DNA of 45,841 nucleotides from assembly GCA_900290335.1 (NCBI GenBank), contig OKRD01000125.1, positions 4,316-50,156 on the forward strand, given 5' to 3'. This document shows, piece by piece, positions 25,384 to 34,912 of this stretch. A model generated the notes under the pieces. That model had not been told where the DNA came from. It saw only the letters and a list, made by a program, of their open reading frames with translations, and searched no databases. The DNA is from Burkholderiales bacterium. GTDB lineage: Bacteria; Pseudomonadota; Gammaproteobacteria; Burkholderiales; Burkholderiaceae_F. Both the position numbers and the translations under genes were made by a program. Each line of letters starts with the position of its first letter. Positions within the stretch are counted from its first letter, which is position 1.

Positions 25384-25857
25384 TTAGCGCCGAGGCGGGA
25401 CGTCGCCCCAGGGGTCGCGGGAATTCGAAGAGGGGCCGTGCAGGCCGCTGCTGCCGTAGATCGCCGCCAGCGAGCGGTTCGGGCGCTGGGGCAGGACCGC
25501 CTGGTGGACGCGCGCGAGCAGCATCAGCTCCGACATCGCGTCAGGGTCGATCGGCGCGTGGAAGGTATCGGACAGCCACAGCCGGTCGAAGTATTCGTTC
25601 ATCTCCGGAAAACCCCAGAGCAGCGAAATCGCCCGGGCGATGTCGGGGTGGCGCGCTTCGATGATCGAGAGGTCGCCAGGCGCGTCCCGGCGCTGTGCCG
25701 GTGCCCCCGAGCCATTGGCCGAGGGGGGCGGGCGCTCGCGCGCCGTGATGATGTCGGGCGCCAAGCGCGGCAAAGGCTGCTCCGGCGCACCGGTTGACTC
25801 GGTCGCCGGGAAGTAGGCCCAACGTTTGTTGCGCGTGCTGCGATACGAAGTACTCAT
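25384..25857 (-). CDS. Conserved hypothetical protein next to yajQ
   Basis: The product has 157 residues. The N-terminal half is polar and probably disordered (MSTSYRSTRNKRWAYFP, then Pro/Arg-rich sequence). The C-terminal half looks folded: HPDIARAISLLWGFPEMNEYF, then DPDAMSELMLLARVHQAVL. No domain is recognised and no signal peptide or membrane helix is present. ATG 25857 was chosen because the upstream in-frame extension is not protein-like and a TACAAT box sits 6 nt before this ATG, suggesting a leaderless transcript. Its stop lies inside the region just after the cbbT terminator. Confidence 0.65.
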   Translation of the reverse strand: MSTSYRSTRNKRWAYFPATESTGAPEQPLPRLAPDIITARERPPPSANGSGAPAQRRDAPGDLSIIEARHPDIARAISLLWGFPEMNEYFDRLWLSDTFHAPIDPDAMSELMLLARVHQAVLPQRPNRSLAAIYGSSGLHGPSSNSRDPWGDVPPRR

Positions 25858-25863
25858 GCGGTA

Positions 25864-25869
25864 ATTGTA
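25864..25869 (-). promoter_or_regulatory. -10 box placed for a leaderless transcript
   Basis: TACAAT on the minus strand ends 6 nt before the ATG at 25857, so transcription should begin at or next to the start codon. No convincing -35 box and no ribosome binding site are seen. Confidence 0.4.
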
Positions 25870-25975
25870 AGAGTAATCCGTCCACGCACGCATATGCGGG
25901 ATGGCTAATAACCCCGGTGAATCCAGCGCAAATCGACAACCGGCGCAAATTCGCTGACGGGCGGCAGGACCGCCG

Positions 25976-26476
25976 CTAATCGCGGAAGTTGTCAAAGCTC
26001 AGGGGTATTTCCTTGACCTCGGAGCGCAGCATTGCCATGCATTCCTGCAGCGCGTCCTTCTTGGCGCCGCTGATCCGCACGGCCTCGCCCTGGATGCTCG
26101 CGGTGAGCTTGGCGCGGCTGTCCTTGACCAGTTGCACGATGCGCTTGGCCATGACCGATTCGATGCCGGCGCGCACCTTGATGGTCTGCTTGCGCTTGTC
26201 CATGCCCACCTTCTCCGGCTCCGCCTCCCGGTCCAGGAAGCGCAGGTCGACCGATCGCTTGGCCATCTTGGCCAGCAGGACGTCGCGCACCTGAGCGAGC
26301 TTGAAGTCGTCGTCGGCAAAGAGCGTCAACTCGCATTGCTTGGCGTCCTCGCGCTCCTCGATCCGCGCATCCGAGCCCTTGAAGTCAAAGCGCGTGGAGA
26401 TCTCGCGATTGGCCTGGTCGAGCGCATTGCGCACTTCCACGAGGTTGGGCTTGCAGACCACGTCAAAACTGGCCAC
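25976..26476 (-). CDS. yajQ: YajQ-family nucleotide-binding protein
   Basis: The product has 166 residues and begins (GTG) [20 protein letters not shown], the family hallmark, then [11 protein letters not shown], the [12 protein letters not shown] stretch and ends [12 protein letters not shown]. YajQ proteins have two ferredoxin-like halves and bind nucleotides; some members bind c-di-GMP and act with LysR regulators. GTG 26476 was chosen because it gives the family start and GGAGGT lies 3 nt upstream, which is close. The two c-di-GMP proteins in the window could be relevant to its ligand, but no direct link is seen. It is divergent from murB. Confidence 0.93.
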   Translation of the reverse strand: MASFDVVCKPNLVEVRNALDQANREISTRFDFKGSDARIEEREDAKQCELTLFADDDFKLAQVRDVLLAKMAKRSVDLRFLDREAEPEKVGMDKRKQTIKVRAGIESVMAKRIVQLVKDSRAKLTASIQGEAVRISGAKKDALQECMAMLRSEVKEIPLSFDNFRD

Positions 26477-26540
26477 GGGACCTCCGTCGGGGAGAAAAAA
26501 GCGCGGCAATCGCCCGGGGCGAGCGCCGCGCAATGCTTCC

Positions 26541-26546
26541 TATAAT
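26541..26546 (+). promoter_or_regulatory. -10 box of murB, leaderless position
   Basis: A perfect TATAAT ends 6 nt before the murB ATG (26553), which places the transcription start at the start codon. A -35 box is not obvious, and no ribosome binding site fits in this space. Confidence 0.5.
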
Positions 26547-26552
26547 GCGCCG

Positions 26553-27581
26553 ATGTCTTTGATACTCCAGCAGCGCGTTTCCCTCAAGTCGTGCAATTCC
26601 TTCGGCGTCGAGGCGCGCGCTGCCTGGTTCGCGCGGGTGCAGAGCGTAACCGATCTGCAGCAGCTGCACGCCGATCCCCGGGTCCGGGACCTGCCGCGCC
26701 TGGTCCTGGGGGCGGGCACGAACGTCTTGTTCGCCGGCGACTTTGACGGCCTCGTGATCCAGGCGGCGTTGCCGGGGGTGCAGGAGCTGGAGCCGAGCGC
26801 CGACTCGTTCCTGGTGCGGGTTGGTGCCGGCCAAAGCTGGCCGGCGCTGGTCGAGCAGCTGGTGCGCGCGGGGCGCCCAGGCCTGGAGAACCTGGCGCTC
26901 ATTCCGGGCTGGGCCGGGGCCGCGCCGATCCAGAACATCGGGGCCTACGGGCTGGAGCTGGCCGAGCGGCTGCACTCGGTCAGCGTCTGGGAGGCCGCGA
27001 GCGGCGCCTGCCGCGAGCTGGCCTGCGAAGAGTGCGGCCTGGGCTACCGCGACAGCGTGTTCAAGCGCGACCGGCCCGGGGAGCGCATCGTCGTGGCGAT
27101 CACGCTGCGCCTGCCACAGCGCTGGCAGCCGATCACCAAGTACGCCGAGCTCGAGCGCGAGCTGGCCGCGCGCGGCTGCGGCCAGCCCGAGGCCAGCGAC
27201 ATCTTCGAGGCGGTCTGCGCGCTGCGCCGGCGCAAGCTGCCCGACCCGGCGCGCCTGGGCAACGCCGGCAGCTTCTTCAAAAACCCCGTCATCGGCCGCT
27301 CCCAGTACGCCGAGCTGATCGAGCGCTTCCCCTCGATGGTGAGCTACCCGCTGGCCGGGGGCCGCTTCAAGATCGGCGCGGCCTGGCTCATCGAAGCCTG
27401 CCAGCTGCGCGGCGTGACGCGCGGGCGCGTGGGCACCTACGAGGGCCAGGCGCTGGTGCTGGTGAACAAGAACGCCGCGAGCGGGCGCGAGGTGCTCGAC
27501 CTGGCGCGTGAAGTGCAGCAGCGGGTCCAATCCAAGTTCGGCGTGTCCCTCGAGCCCGAGGTCCTGATCGTCGGCGCCTGA
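26553..27581 (+). CDS. murB: UDP-N-acetylenolpyruvoylglucosamine reductase
   Basis: MurB is the FAD- and NADPH-dependent enzyme that makes UDP-MurNAc for peptidoglycan. The product has 342 residues. FAD-binding motifs are LVLGAGTNVLFAGDFDGLVI and LIPGWAGAAPIQNIGAYG; the active site region is GLGYRDSVFK, then GNAGSFFKNP with the proton-donating Ser, and a C-terminal Glu near VSLEPEV. ATG 26553 gives the expected N-terminus (MSLILQQRVSLKSCNSFGV) and is the only start close to the -10 box. It is convergent with argG. Confidence 0.96.
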   Translation: MSLILQQRVSLKSCNSFGVEARAAWFARVQSVTDLQQLHADPRVRDLPRLVLGAGTNVLFAGDFDGLVIQAALPGVQELEPSADSFLVRVGAGQSWPALVEQLVRAGRPGLENLALIPGWAGAAPIQNIGAYGLELAERLHSVSVWEAASGACRELACEECGLGYRDSVFKRDRPGERIVVAITLRLPQRWQPITKYAELERELAARGCGQPEASDIFEAVCALRRRKLPDPARLGNAGSFFKNPVIGRSQYAELIERFPSMVSYPLAGGRFKIGAAWLIEACQLRGVTRGRVGTYEGQALVLVNKNAASGREVLDLAREVQQRVQSKFGVSLEPEVLIVGA

Positions 27582-27582
27582 T

Positions 27583-27596
27583 GGCCGGCGCCGGCC
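27583..27596. terminator. GC palindrome between murB and argG
   Basis: GGCCGGCGCCGGCC is a perfect 14-bp palindrome directly after the murB stop, within the 33-bp gap to the argG stop. It could act as a two-way terminator or pause site, but there is no T-run. Confidence 0.4.
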
Positions 27597-27614
27597 GGCG
27601 CGGCGCCTTGTCCC

Positions 27615-28871
<1,257 letters not shown>

Positions 28872-28918
28872 CGACTCTCCCGATGTTTCGCCGCGTTGAG
28901 CCAATCGCCGTGCCGCTC

Positions 28919-29848
28919 TTACTCGACGTCGAGTCCGAGCAGCAGGTATTCCATCAGCGCCTTTTGCGCGTGCAGGCGGTTCTCCGCCTCGTCCCAGACC
29001 ACCGACTGCGGGCCGTCGATCACCTCGGCGGCGACCTCCTCGCCGCGATGGGCGGGCAGGCAGTGCATGAACAAGGCATCGGCGCGGGCCTTGCCCATGA
29101 GAGGCGCGTCGACGCGCCAGGGCGCGAAGGCCTGGCGGCGCTGCTCGTTCTCGGCCTCAAAGCCCATGCTGGTCCAGACGTCGGTCGTCACCAGGTCGGC
29201 GCCGTGCGCGGCCTCCAGCGGATCGTCGAAGACCTGGTAGTGCTCGCCGGCCGGCGCCAAGACGGCATCGAGCCGGTAGCCCGGCGGGGTCGACACGTGC
29301 AGCGTGAAGCCCAGCAGCTGCGCGGCCTGCAGCCAGGTGTAGGCCATGTTGTTGGCGTCGCCGATCCAGGCGACCGTGCGCCCCGCGATCGAGCCGCGGT
29401 GCTCGGCGAAGGTGAAGATGTCGGCCAGGATCTGGCACGGGTGATACTCGTTGGTCAGACCGTTGATCACCGGCACGCGCGAGTGCTGGGCGAAGCGCTC
29501 GATCTTGGTCTGCTCGAAGGTGCGGATCATCACCAGGTCGACCATGCGCGAGATCACGCGCGCGGTGTCCTCGATCGGTTCGGCGCGGCCCAGCTGCGAA
29601 TCGCCGGTCGTGAGGTGGATCACCGAGCCGCCCATCTGGTACATCCCGGCCTCGAAGGACACGCGCGTGCGCGTGGAGGCTTTCTCGAAGACCATCGCCA
29701 TCGTCCGGTCGGTCAGCGGCTGGTAGGTCTGGTAGCGCTTGAAGCGCTCCTTGATGATCCGGGCGCGCTCGATCACGTGCTCGATCTGCGCGCGCGTGAA
29801 GTCGGAGAACTGCAGGAAGTGGCGGATGGTTGGCGTGGATTTTGGCAT
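28919..29848 (-). CDS. argF: Ornithine carbamoyltransferase
   Basis: The enzyme makes citrulline from ornithine and carbamoyl phosphate. The product has 309 residues. The carbamoyl-phosphate motif is STRTR (58-62), followed by [17 protein letters not shown], a [11 protein letters not shown] segment (HPCQ), and the ornithine-binding motif [13 protein letters not shown] near the C-terminus. ATG 29848 starts [14 protein letters not shown]. It begins only 7 bp after the stop of the decarboxylase gene and precedes argG, so decarboxylase, argF and argG look co-transcribed. Ornithine is thus both a substrate here and a possible substrate or inhibitor of the neighbouring decarboxylase. Confidence 0.96.
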   Translation of the reverse strand: MPKSTPTIRHFLQFSDFTRAQIEHVIERARIIKERFKRYQTYQPLTDRTMAMVFEKASTRTRVSFEAGMYQMGGSVIHLTTGDSQLGRAEPIEDTARVISRMVDLVMIRTFEQTKIERFAQHSRVPVINGLTNEYHPCQILADIFTFAEHRGSIAGRTVAWIGDANNMAYTWLQAAQLLGFTLHVSTPPGYRLDAVLAPAGEHYQVFDDPLEAAHGADLVTTDVWTSMGFEAENEQRRQAFAPWRVDAPLMGKARADALFMHCLPAHRGEEVAAEVIDGPQSVVWDEAENRLHAQKALMEYLLLGLDVE

Positions 29849-29855
29849 GGCGGGC

Positions 29856-31916
29856 CTAGCGCTGGGCCGCCGGCCTGCGGCCCGCGGACTGCTTGGCAAA
29901 GTCGGCGCTGAGCCGCTTTTGCTCGTGGGCGCGCAAGACGCGTATGGCCGGAAGATACCCTTGGAAGACGATCCCGTGCAACTCCACCTTGCCGTGGACC
30001 CGCAGCGTGCGTACGAGAAATTCGACGACCTGGTCGTTGATGAGCTGCCCGGGCACCAGCACCGGGATGCCGGGCGGATAGGGCACGACCTGGTCGGCGC
30101 AGACGCGCCCGACGAGCCGCTCGCTGATCTGCTCGTTTTCGTCGAGCAGGCCCACCAGCTCGCCGGTGCTGTAGTAGGCATCGCGTGGCAGGCAGCGCAG
30201 CTCGGTGAAGGGCGGCAGCACCGGCGCGCGGTACAGGCGCCGCGGCGCGCGGCGCTCGTGCGCGATGCGCCGCAGCGCGTCGTACAGGCGCGAGCACTTC
30301 GATCGCGTGGTGCCGATCGTCAGCAGCAGGGTGATCGTGTTGAAGGTGGATTTCTCCACCGTGATGTTGAAGCGGGTAAAGAGCTCGTCGCGCAGCTCGT
30401 CGACCGTCATGCCGCAGGCCGAGATGTCGACGGTGATCTTGGTCGGATCGAGCCGGATCCGGTCGCCCTTGACCTCCCGGGGCAGCAGCTCCTCGAGGCG
30501 CAGCGAGTGGAAGGCCCCGGTCGAGTCGATCTGCTCGCGCAGCTCGGTGGCAAGGCGCAGCGTGCGCTGCAGCAGCTTGTAGCCCTCCATCACCGCCTGG
30601 CGGCGGCCCACGTCCAGGCTCGCGATCATGCTGTACATCGGGCTGGTCGAGGTGTGCATGTTGAAATTCTCGCGGAAGCTGTGGTCGTCGAGCTCCGGGT
30701 CGTTGACGTGCAGCAGGGCTCCCTGGGAGAAGGCCGACAGGGTCTTGTGGGCCGACTGCGTGACGTAGTCGGCGCCGGCCTCCAGCGCCGTGGGCCGCAG
30801 CTCGGGATGAAAGCGGGCATGGCTGTACCAGGCCTCGTCGATCAGCACCTTGATCTTGGCGTCGTGCGCGGCCTCGATGATCGGCGGCAGGTCATAGCGC
30901 AGGCCGTCGTAGGTGCACGAGGTGAGCACGAGCAAGCGGGCGTCGGGGTGCAGCGCGATCGCACGCTCGATGGTGGCGCGCGCCACGGGTCCGAAGATGC
31001 CGTATTTGCGGTTGACGCTCGAATCGAGGTAGACCGGGCGGGCCCCCGAGAGCACGACGCCGTGATGGATCGACTTGTGGGCGTTGCGGTCCAGTAGCAG
31101 CTTCTCGCCGGGCTTGATCAGCGTCTGCAGGATCACCTTGTTGGCCGTCGAGGTGCCGTTGGTCGCAAACAAGGTGCGCCGCGCGCCGAAGGCCTTGGCC
31201 GCCATCTGCTGCGCGTCGGCGATGACGCCGGTGGGATCCATCAGCGAATCGAGCGTCTTGACCGACACCGACAGGTCGGTGGTGAAGACGTTCTCGCCCA
31301 TGAACTGGTAGAAGTCATCGACCCAGGGGCTGCCGCGCAGGGCATCGCCGCTGAAGTGGCCGGGCGTATGCCAGGCGTCCTTGGCCGAGGCCACGTAGGA
31401 GCGCAGGGCATCGAAGAACGGGGTCCGGGCACGCTCGGCGAGCTGCGCGTTGAGGATCCGGAACATGCCGCGGTAGTCGTGCTCCTCGCGGTAAAAGTAG
31501 CCGTGCACGGCCTCGGCGAACAAGCTGTCGACCACCTGGTCGGCCTTGGTCTTCTCGATCAGCACGTAGATCTCGATCTCGGGCCGCAGGGCCGAGATCC
31601 GCTGCGCGAGGTTGGGCGCTCCGGCGGGAGCGCCGCGCCCGGATCCCTTGGCGCCGCGGTGCCGGCGGCCTTGCGTCGCGGCGGCCAGCCGGTCGTCGAC
31701 GATGACCAGCTGCACGTCGCCGTCGTCCTGGATCTGGCGCAGCCCCTCGGCGCCGGTGCGGGCACCGGCGAAGCAGATGCCGAAGGGATTGTCGAGCGCG
31801 CGCGCGGCGGCGTTGAGCCCCTTGAGCAGTTCCTTGAGAATGAGCGGGTCGTCGTTGATGACGACGACCCTGGAGCACGGCTTGGGCATGCGGTCGGGGT
31901 CGGCGGCCGCCGTCAC
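29856..31916 (-). CDS. Orn/Lys/Arg decarboxylase (PLP, fold type I)
   Basis: The product has 686 residues, close to the large biodegradative-type decarboxylases. The N-terminal 1-140 is a receiver-like wing domain, with a small Gly/Arg/Pro-rich insert around QGRRHRGAKGSGRG. The PLP core has SAHKTLSAFSQG with Lys at about 391, the HARFHPELRPTALEAGADY stretch before it, and DEAWYSHARF. The C-terminal domain carries PPGIPVLVPGQLI. The product would make agmatine, cadaverine or putrescine; the substrate cannot be told by eye. The start is GTG 31916 (ATG 31889 is an alternative). It begins 17 bp after the rpsT stop and ends 7 bp before argF, tying polyamine formation to arginine synthesis genes. 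Confidence 0.92.
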   Translation of the reverse strand: MTAAADPDRMPKPCSRVVVINDDPLILKELLKGLNAAARALDNPFGICFAGARTGAEGLRQIQDDGDVQLVIVDDRLAAATQGRRHRGAKGSGRGAPAGAPNLAQRISALRPEIEIYVLIEKTKADQVVDSLFAEAVHGYFYREEHDYRGMFRILNAQLAERARTPFFDALRSYVASAKDAWHTPGHFSGDALRGSPWVDDFYQFMGENVFTTDLSVSVKTLDSLMDPTGVIADAQQMAAKAFGARRTLFATNGTSTANKVILQTLIKPGEKLLLDRNAHKSIHHGVVLSGARPVYLDSSVNRKYGIFGPVARATIERAIALHPDARLLVLTSCTYDGLRYDLPPIIEAAHDAKIKVLIDEAWYSHARFHPELRPTALEAGADYVTQSAHKTLSAFSQGALLHVNDPELDDHSFRENFNMHTSTSPMYSMIASLDVGRRQAVMEGYKLLQRTLRLATELREQIDSTGAFHSLRLEELLPREVKGDRIRLDPTKITVDISACGMTVDELRDELFTRFNITVEKSTFNTITLLLTIGTTRSKCSRLYDALRRIAHERRAPRRLYRAPVLPPFTELRCLPRDAYYSTGELVGLLDENEQISERLVGRVCADQVVPYPPGIPVLVPGQLINDQVVEFLVRTLRVHGKVELHGIVFQGYLPAIRVLRAHEQKRLSADFAKQSAGRRPAAQR

Positions 31917-31933
31917 CGGACGCCGTCAGGGCA

Positions 31934-32197
31934 TCAGGCCATCGCCTTTACGGCAGCAGCCAGCCGGCTCTTGTTGCGCGCGGCGGCGTTCTTGTGCACG
32001 AGCTTTTTGTCGGCAATCGAGTCGATCACGCTGGTCGAGCGGCGCAGCGCCTCGGCGGCGACGGCCTTGTCGCCGGCGGCCACAGCCTTGCGGACGGTCT
32101 TGATTGCCGAGCGCAGGCGCGAGCGCTGTGCCGAACCCTGCGCGTTGCGCGCGCGTGCCTGCAGTGCACGCTTTTTTGCCTGTTTCGTATTTGCCAT
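31934..32197 (-). CDS. rpsT: 30S ribosomal protein S20
   Basis: S20 is a primary 16S rRNA binding protein of the small subunit. The product has 87 residues, is very basic and starts [18 protein letters not shown], with [19 protein letters not shown], and ends [15 protein letters not shown] 32197 has a GAAGGAT site 7 bp upstream. It is divergent from murJ, a common arrangement. Unusually, the decarboxylase gene follows 17 bp after the stop and no terminator hairpin is seen in between. Confidence 0.98.
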   Translation of the reverse strand: MANTKQAKKRALQARARNAQGSAQRSRLRSAIKTVRKAVAAGDKAVAAEALRRSTSVIDSIADKKLVHKNAAARNKSRLAAAVKAMA

Positions 32198-32299
32198 GCC
32201 AGATCCTTCGTACGCTGTTTGCTCCGCGCGCCCGCCGCGCGCTCCCCGCTGCTGTCGACAGTGCCGGCGGCGCATGGGCGCTGGGCGGCGCAGCAAAGC

Positions 32300-32328
32300 T
32301 TTAAACTATAACAGAATGACCTCTTCAA
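32300..32328 (-). promoter_or_regulatory. Candidate rpsT promoter in the rpsT-murJ gap
   Basis: On the minus strand TTGAAG (32328-32323), a 17-bp spacer and TTTAAA (32305-32300) form a plausible sigma-70 promoter about 100 bp upstream of rpsT. On the plus strand TATAAC (32307-32312) overlaps it and could serve murJ. Confidence 0.4.
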
Positions 32329-32371
32329 AACCAGTGCTGGACGCGCTGCCGGCGCGTCGCATGCCGCTTCG

Positions 32372-33931
32372 GTGAACCTCCTAGGAGCGGCCGCGCGCAT
32401 CAGCGGCCTGACCATGCTCTCGCGGGTCAGCGGCCTGGTGCGCGACCTGCTGATCGCCCGCTACTTCGGCGCCGGCACCGAGATGGACGCCTTCACGGTG
32501 GCCTTTCGCATCCCCAACTTGCTGCGGCGCCTGTTCGCCGAGGGCGCGTTTGCCCAGGCCTTCGTGCCCATCTTCGCGGAGGTGAAGATCCGCGAGGGGC
32601 CCGAGCGCACCCACCGGCTGCTCAACCACGTCGCCTCCGCGCTGTTCTGGGTGCTGCTGGCGCTGTCGATCCTCGGGGTCGCCGGCGCGCCGCTGCTGGT
32701 TGCGGCAATCGCCACCGGCTTTTGGCACTCGCCGGCCTTTGACCTGGCGACGCTGCTCACCCGCTGGATGTTTCCCTACATTCTTTTCATGTCGCTGATC
32801 GCCTGCTCCGGTGGCGTGCTCAATGCCTTCGGCCGCTTCGCGGTGCCCGCCTTCACCCCCGTGCTGCTCAATGTTTCCATGATCGGCCTGACGCTGCTCG
32901 TCGGACGCAGCATGGAGCCGCCGATCCTCGTGCTGGCCATCGCGGTGCTGCTGGGCGGCATACTGCAGCTGGCGATCCAGGTGCCGGCGCTGGTGCGCGT
33001 GGGCATGCTGCCGCGCCTTTCGGGCGTGCGCGCTTGCTTTGCCGATGCCGGCGTGCGCCGCGTCCTGCGGCAGATGCTGCCGGCGGTGTTCGCGGTGTCG
33101 GTCGCGCAGCTGAGCCTGATCATCAACACCAACATTGCCTCGCGCCTCGGAACCGGCAGCAATTCCTGGCTCTACTATGCCGATCGGCTCATGGAGCTGC
33201 CCACCGCCTTGCTGGGGGTGGCCATCGGCACGGTGCTGCTGCCGACGCTGTCGACCGCCCACGCCACGAGCGATGACCGGCACTACCGCCAGCTGCTCGA
33301 CTGGGGCCTGCGCCTGACCTGCCTGCTGGCCCTGCCGGCCGCCCTGGGTCTGGCGATTTTGGCCGATGGACTGATCGGCGCGATGTTCCAGGGCGGGCGA
33401 TTTAGCGCCTTCGACGTGGCGCAGTCCGCGGCGGCGCTGCGCGGCTATGCCGTGGGCCTGTTGGGCCTGATCGGCGTCAAGATTCTGGCGCCGGGGTTTT
33501 ACGCGCGTCAGGACATCCGCACGCCGGTTCGAATCGGCGTGCTCGTGCTCGTGGCCACGCAGTTCGTCAATCTTGCCCTGGTGCCCTTGCTCGCCCACGC
33601 GGCGCTGGCGTGGTCGATCAGCATCGGCGCCCTGGTCAACTGCGCCTTGCTATTGCGCGGCCTGCACCGGCGCGGTATCTATTCGCCGGGGCCGGAGTGG
33701 CGCCTGTTCGGCATGCGCGTCGCCGTGGCCCTCTTGGGCCTGACGCTGGCCCTGGTCGCGATCGAGCACTATGGGTCCTATGCCGCGATTGCCCCGACCG
33801 GGGCGATGGGCCGCATTGCCTGGCTGGCGGCCACCGTCGGCGGGGCCACGGCCATCTACGCGCTGCTGCTCTGGTTGGCCGGATTCCGGCCGCGGGACTT
33901 CGTGCTGCGCTCGCGCCCCGGCGCGGCCTAA
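32372..33931 (+). CDS. murJ: Lipid II flippase MurJ
   Basis: MurJ moves lipid II across the inner membrane for peptidoglycan synthesis. The product has 519 residues with about 14 hydrophobic helices and starts (GTG) NLLGAAARISGLTMLSRVSG, followed by GLVRDLLIARYFGAG, the family hallmark. Later segments include RIPNLLRRLFAEGAFAQAF and the YYADRLMELPTALLGVAIG motif. No ribosome binding site is clear before GTG 32372, but the N-terminus matches the family there. It is divergent from rpsT and convergent with the peroxiredoxin gene. Confidence 0.95.
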   Translation: MNLLGAAARISGLTMLSRVSGLVRDLLIARYFGAGTEMDAFTVAFRIPNLLRRLFAEGAFAQAFVPIFAEVKIREGPERTHRLLNHVASALFWVLLALSILGVAGAPLLVAAIATGFWHSPAFDLATLLTRWMFPYILFMSLIACSGGVLNAFGRFAVPAFTPVLLNVSMIGLTLLVGRSMEPPILVLAIAVLLGGILQLAIQVPALVRVGMLPRLSGVRACFADAGVRRVLRQMLPAVFAVSVAQLSLIINTNIASRLGTGSNSWLYYADRLMELPTALLGVAIGTVLLPTLSTAHATSDDRHYRQLLDWGLRLTCLLALPAALGLAILADGLIGAMFQGGRFSAFDVAQSAAALRGYAVGLLGLIGVKILAPGFYARQDIRTPVRIGVLVLVATQFVNLALVPLLAHAALAWSISIGALVNCALLLRGLHRRGIYSPGPEWRLFGMRVAVALLGLTLALVAIEHYGSYAAIAPTGAMGRIAWLAATVGGATAIYALLLWLAGFRPRDFVLRSRPGAA

Positions 33932-33936
33932 AGCAC

Positions 33937-33962
33937 GGCCGCCGGCGGCGCGATCGGCGGCC
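33937..33962. terminator. GC hairpin between murJ and peroxiredoxin
   Basis: GGCCGCC (33937-33943) pairs with GGCGGCC (33956-33962) in the short gap between two convergent stops. There is no T-run on either side, so termination efficiency is uncertain. Confidence 0.5.
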
Positions 33963-33963
33963 C

Positions 33964-34470
33964 TTAGCCGATTTGACGCAGCATGGTCTGCGCGTCGCTG
34001 GTCTCGAGCTTGCCGCCATTCTCGATGTTGAGCAGCTTGACCACGCCGTCGTCGACCAGCATCGAGAAGCGCTTGCTCCGCATCCCCAGTCCGCCGCTCG
34101 TAAAATCGTGCTCAAGCCCCAGCTTGCGCGTGTAGTCCCCGGTCCCGTCGGCCATCATGCGCATCTTGCCGGCAGCTTTTTCCTCGCGGCCCCAGGCACC
34201 CATGACATGCGCGTCGTTGACGGCAAGGCACCAGATCTCGTCGATGCCCTTGCGCCGCAACGCCTCGTAGTTGGCCAGGTACCCCGGAACGTGCTTGGTA
34301 GAGCACGTCGGCGTAAAGGCGCCCGGAACGCCGAAAATCACGATCTTCTTGCCGCGTGCCAGGTCCTGCACCGAGAAGGTATTGGGGCCGATGGAGCAGC
34401 CCTGCGCCTCGACTTCGAGGTATTCCTGCACCTTTCCTTCGGGCAGCTGGTCGCCCACCTTGATCGTCAT
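33964..34470 (-). CDS. Peroxiredoxin of the Prx5/redoxin type
   Basis: The enzyme reduces hydroperoxides in the cytoplasm. The product has 168 residues. The peroxidatic Cys is C56 in PGAFTPTCSTKHVPGY, which carries the PxxxT/SxxC pattern of the Prx5 class. Further segments are IWCLAVNDAHVMGAW and GLGMRSKRFSMLVDDGVV. C25 and the Cys in IWCLAV are other thiols; whether one resolves C56 cannot be told. ATG 34470 is preceded by GAGAAGGGGACA. It stands alone; a long gene-free stretch lies upstream. Confidence 0.93.
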   Translation of the reverse strand: MTIKVGDQLPEGKVQEYLEVEAQGCSIGPNTFSVQDLARGKKIVIFGVPGAFTPTCSTKHVPGYLANYEALRRKGIDEIWCLAVNDAHVMGAWGREEKAAGKMRMMADGTGDYTRKLGLEHDFTSGGLGMRSKRFSMLVDDGVVKLLNIENGGKLETSDAQTMLRQIG

Positions 34471-34912
34471 CTTGTCCCCTTCTCAGAGCGCGCGCAAACG
34501 CACGACGGCAGTGTAATCGTGCGCCAAAACCGATTTCCTCTCCGGAAACAGGGATAAGGCTGCCGCGGACCCGGGGGGCGCGGCGCACCGGCCGGCGCCG
34601 GCGTGTTGGGTGGCCGACACGGGTTTGGCCGCAAAGCGGCCCCGCCCCGTCCGTGGCGCCGGTGAAGAACGGTTTTTCCGACGCAATTCCTGCGATTGGC
34701 CTCGTTGAACTCCCGGCAATCTGTCCGAATAAGCATGGGTGGGGTGATCCACCGTTGGGGGTAGGGCTCGTGGGCGAAGCGGGTGCCGTGAGGGCTTGTT
34801 CCATCGAGGGCTGCCGGCACCGCCGAGCGAACGGCAAAAGAGTTGCCAGGGCAGCTTGCGCGGGTCGCAGGCGGCCAAGGCCCTGCGAAACCGGGTTTGT
34901 TGATTGCGGCCG
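34471..34912. promoter_or_regulatory. 442-bp gap with promoter of the GGDEF-EAL gene
   Basis: No gene is credible here. For the plus strand TTGAAC (34705-34710), a 17-bp spacer and AATAAG (34728-34733) form a weak sigma-70-like promoter about 170 bp upstream of the GGDEF-EAL gene, leaving a long untranslated leader. The left end should hold the peroxiredoxin promoter. Confidence 0.35.

Noticed and set aside
25960-25974. Hairpin GGCGG-CAGGA-CCGCC after yajQ as a terminator
   Set aside because: The stem has only 5 bp and no T-run follows on the yajQ strand, so it is too weak to call.
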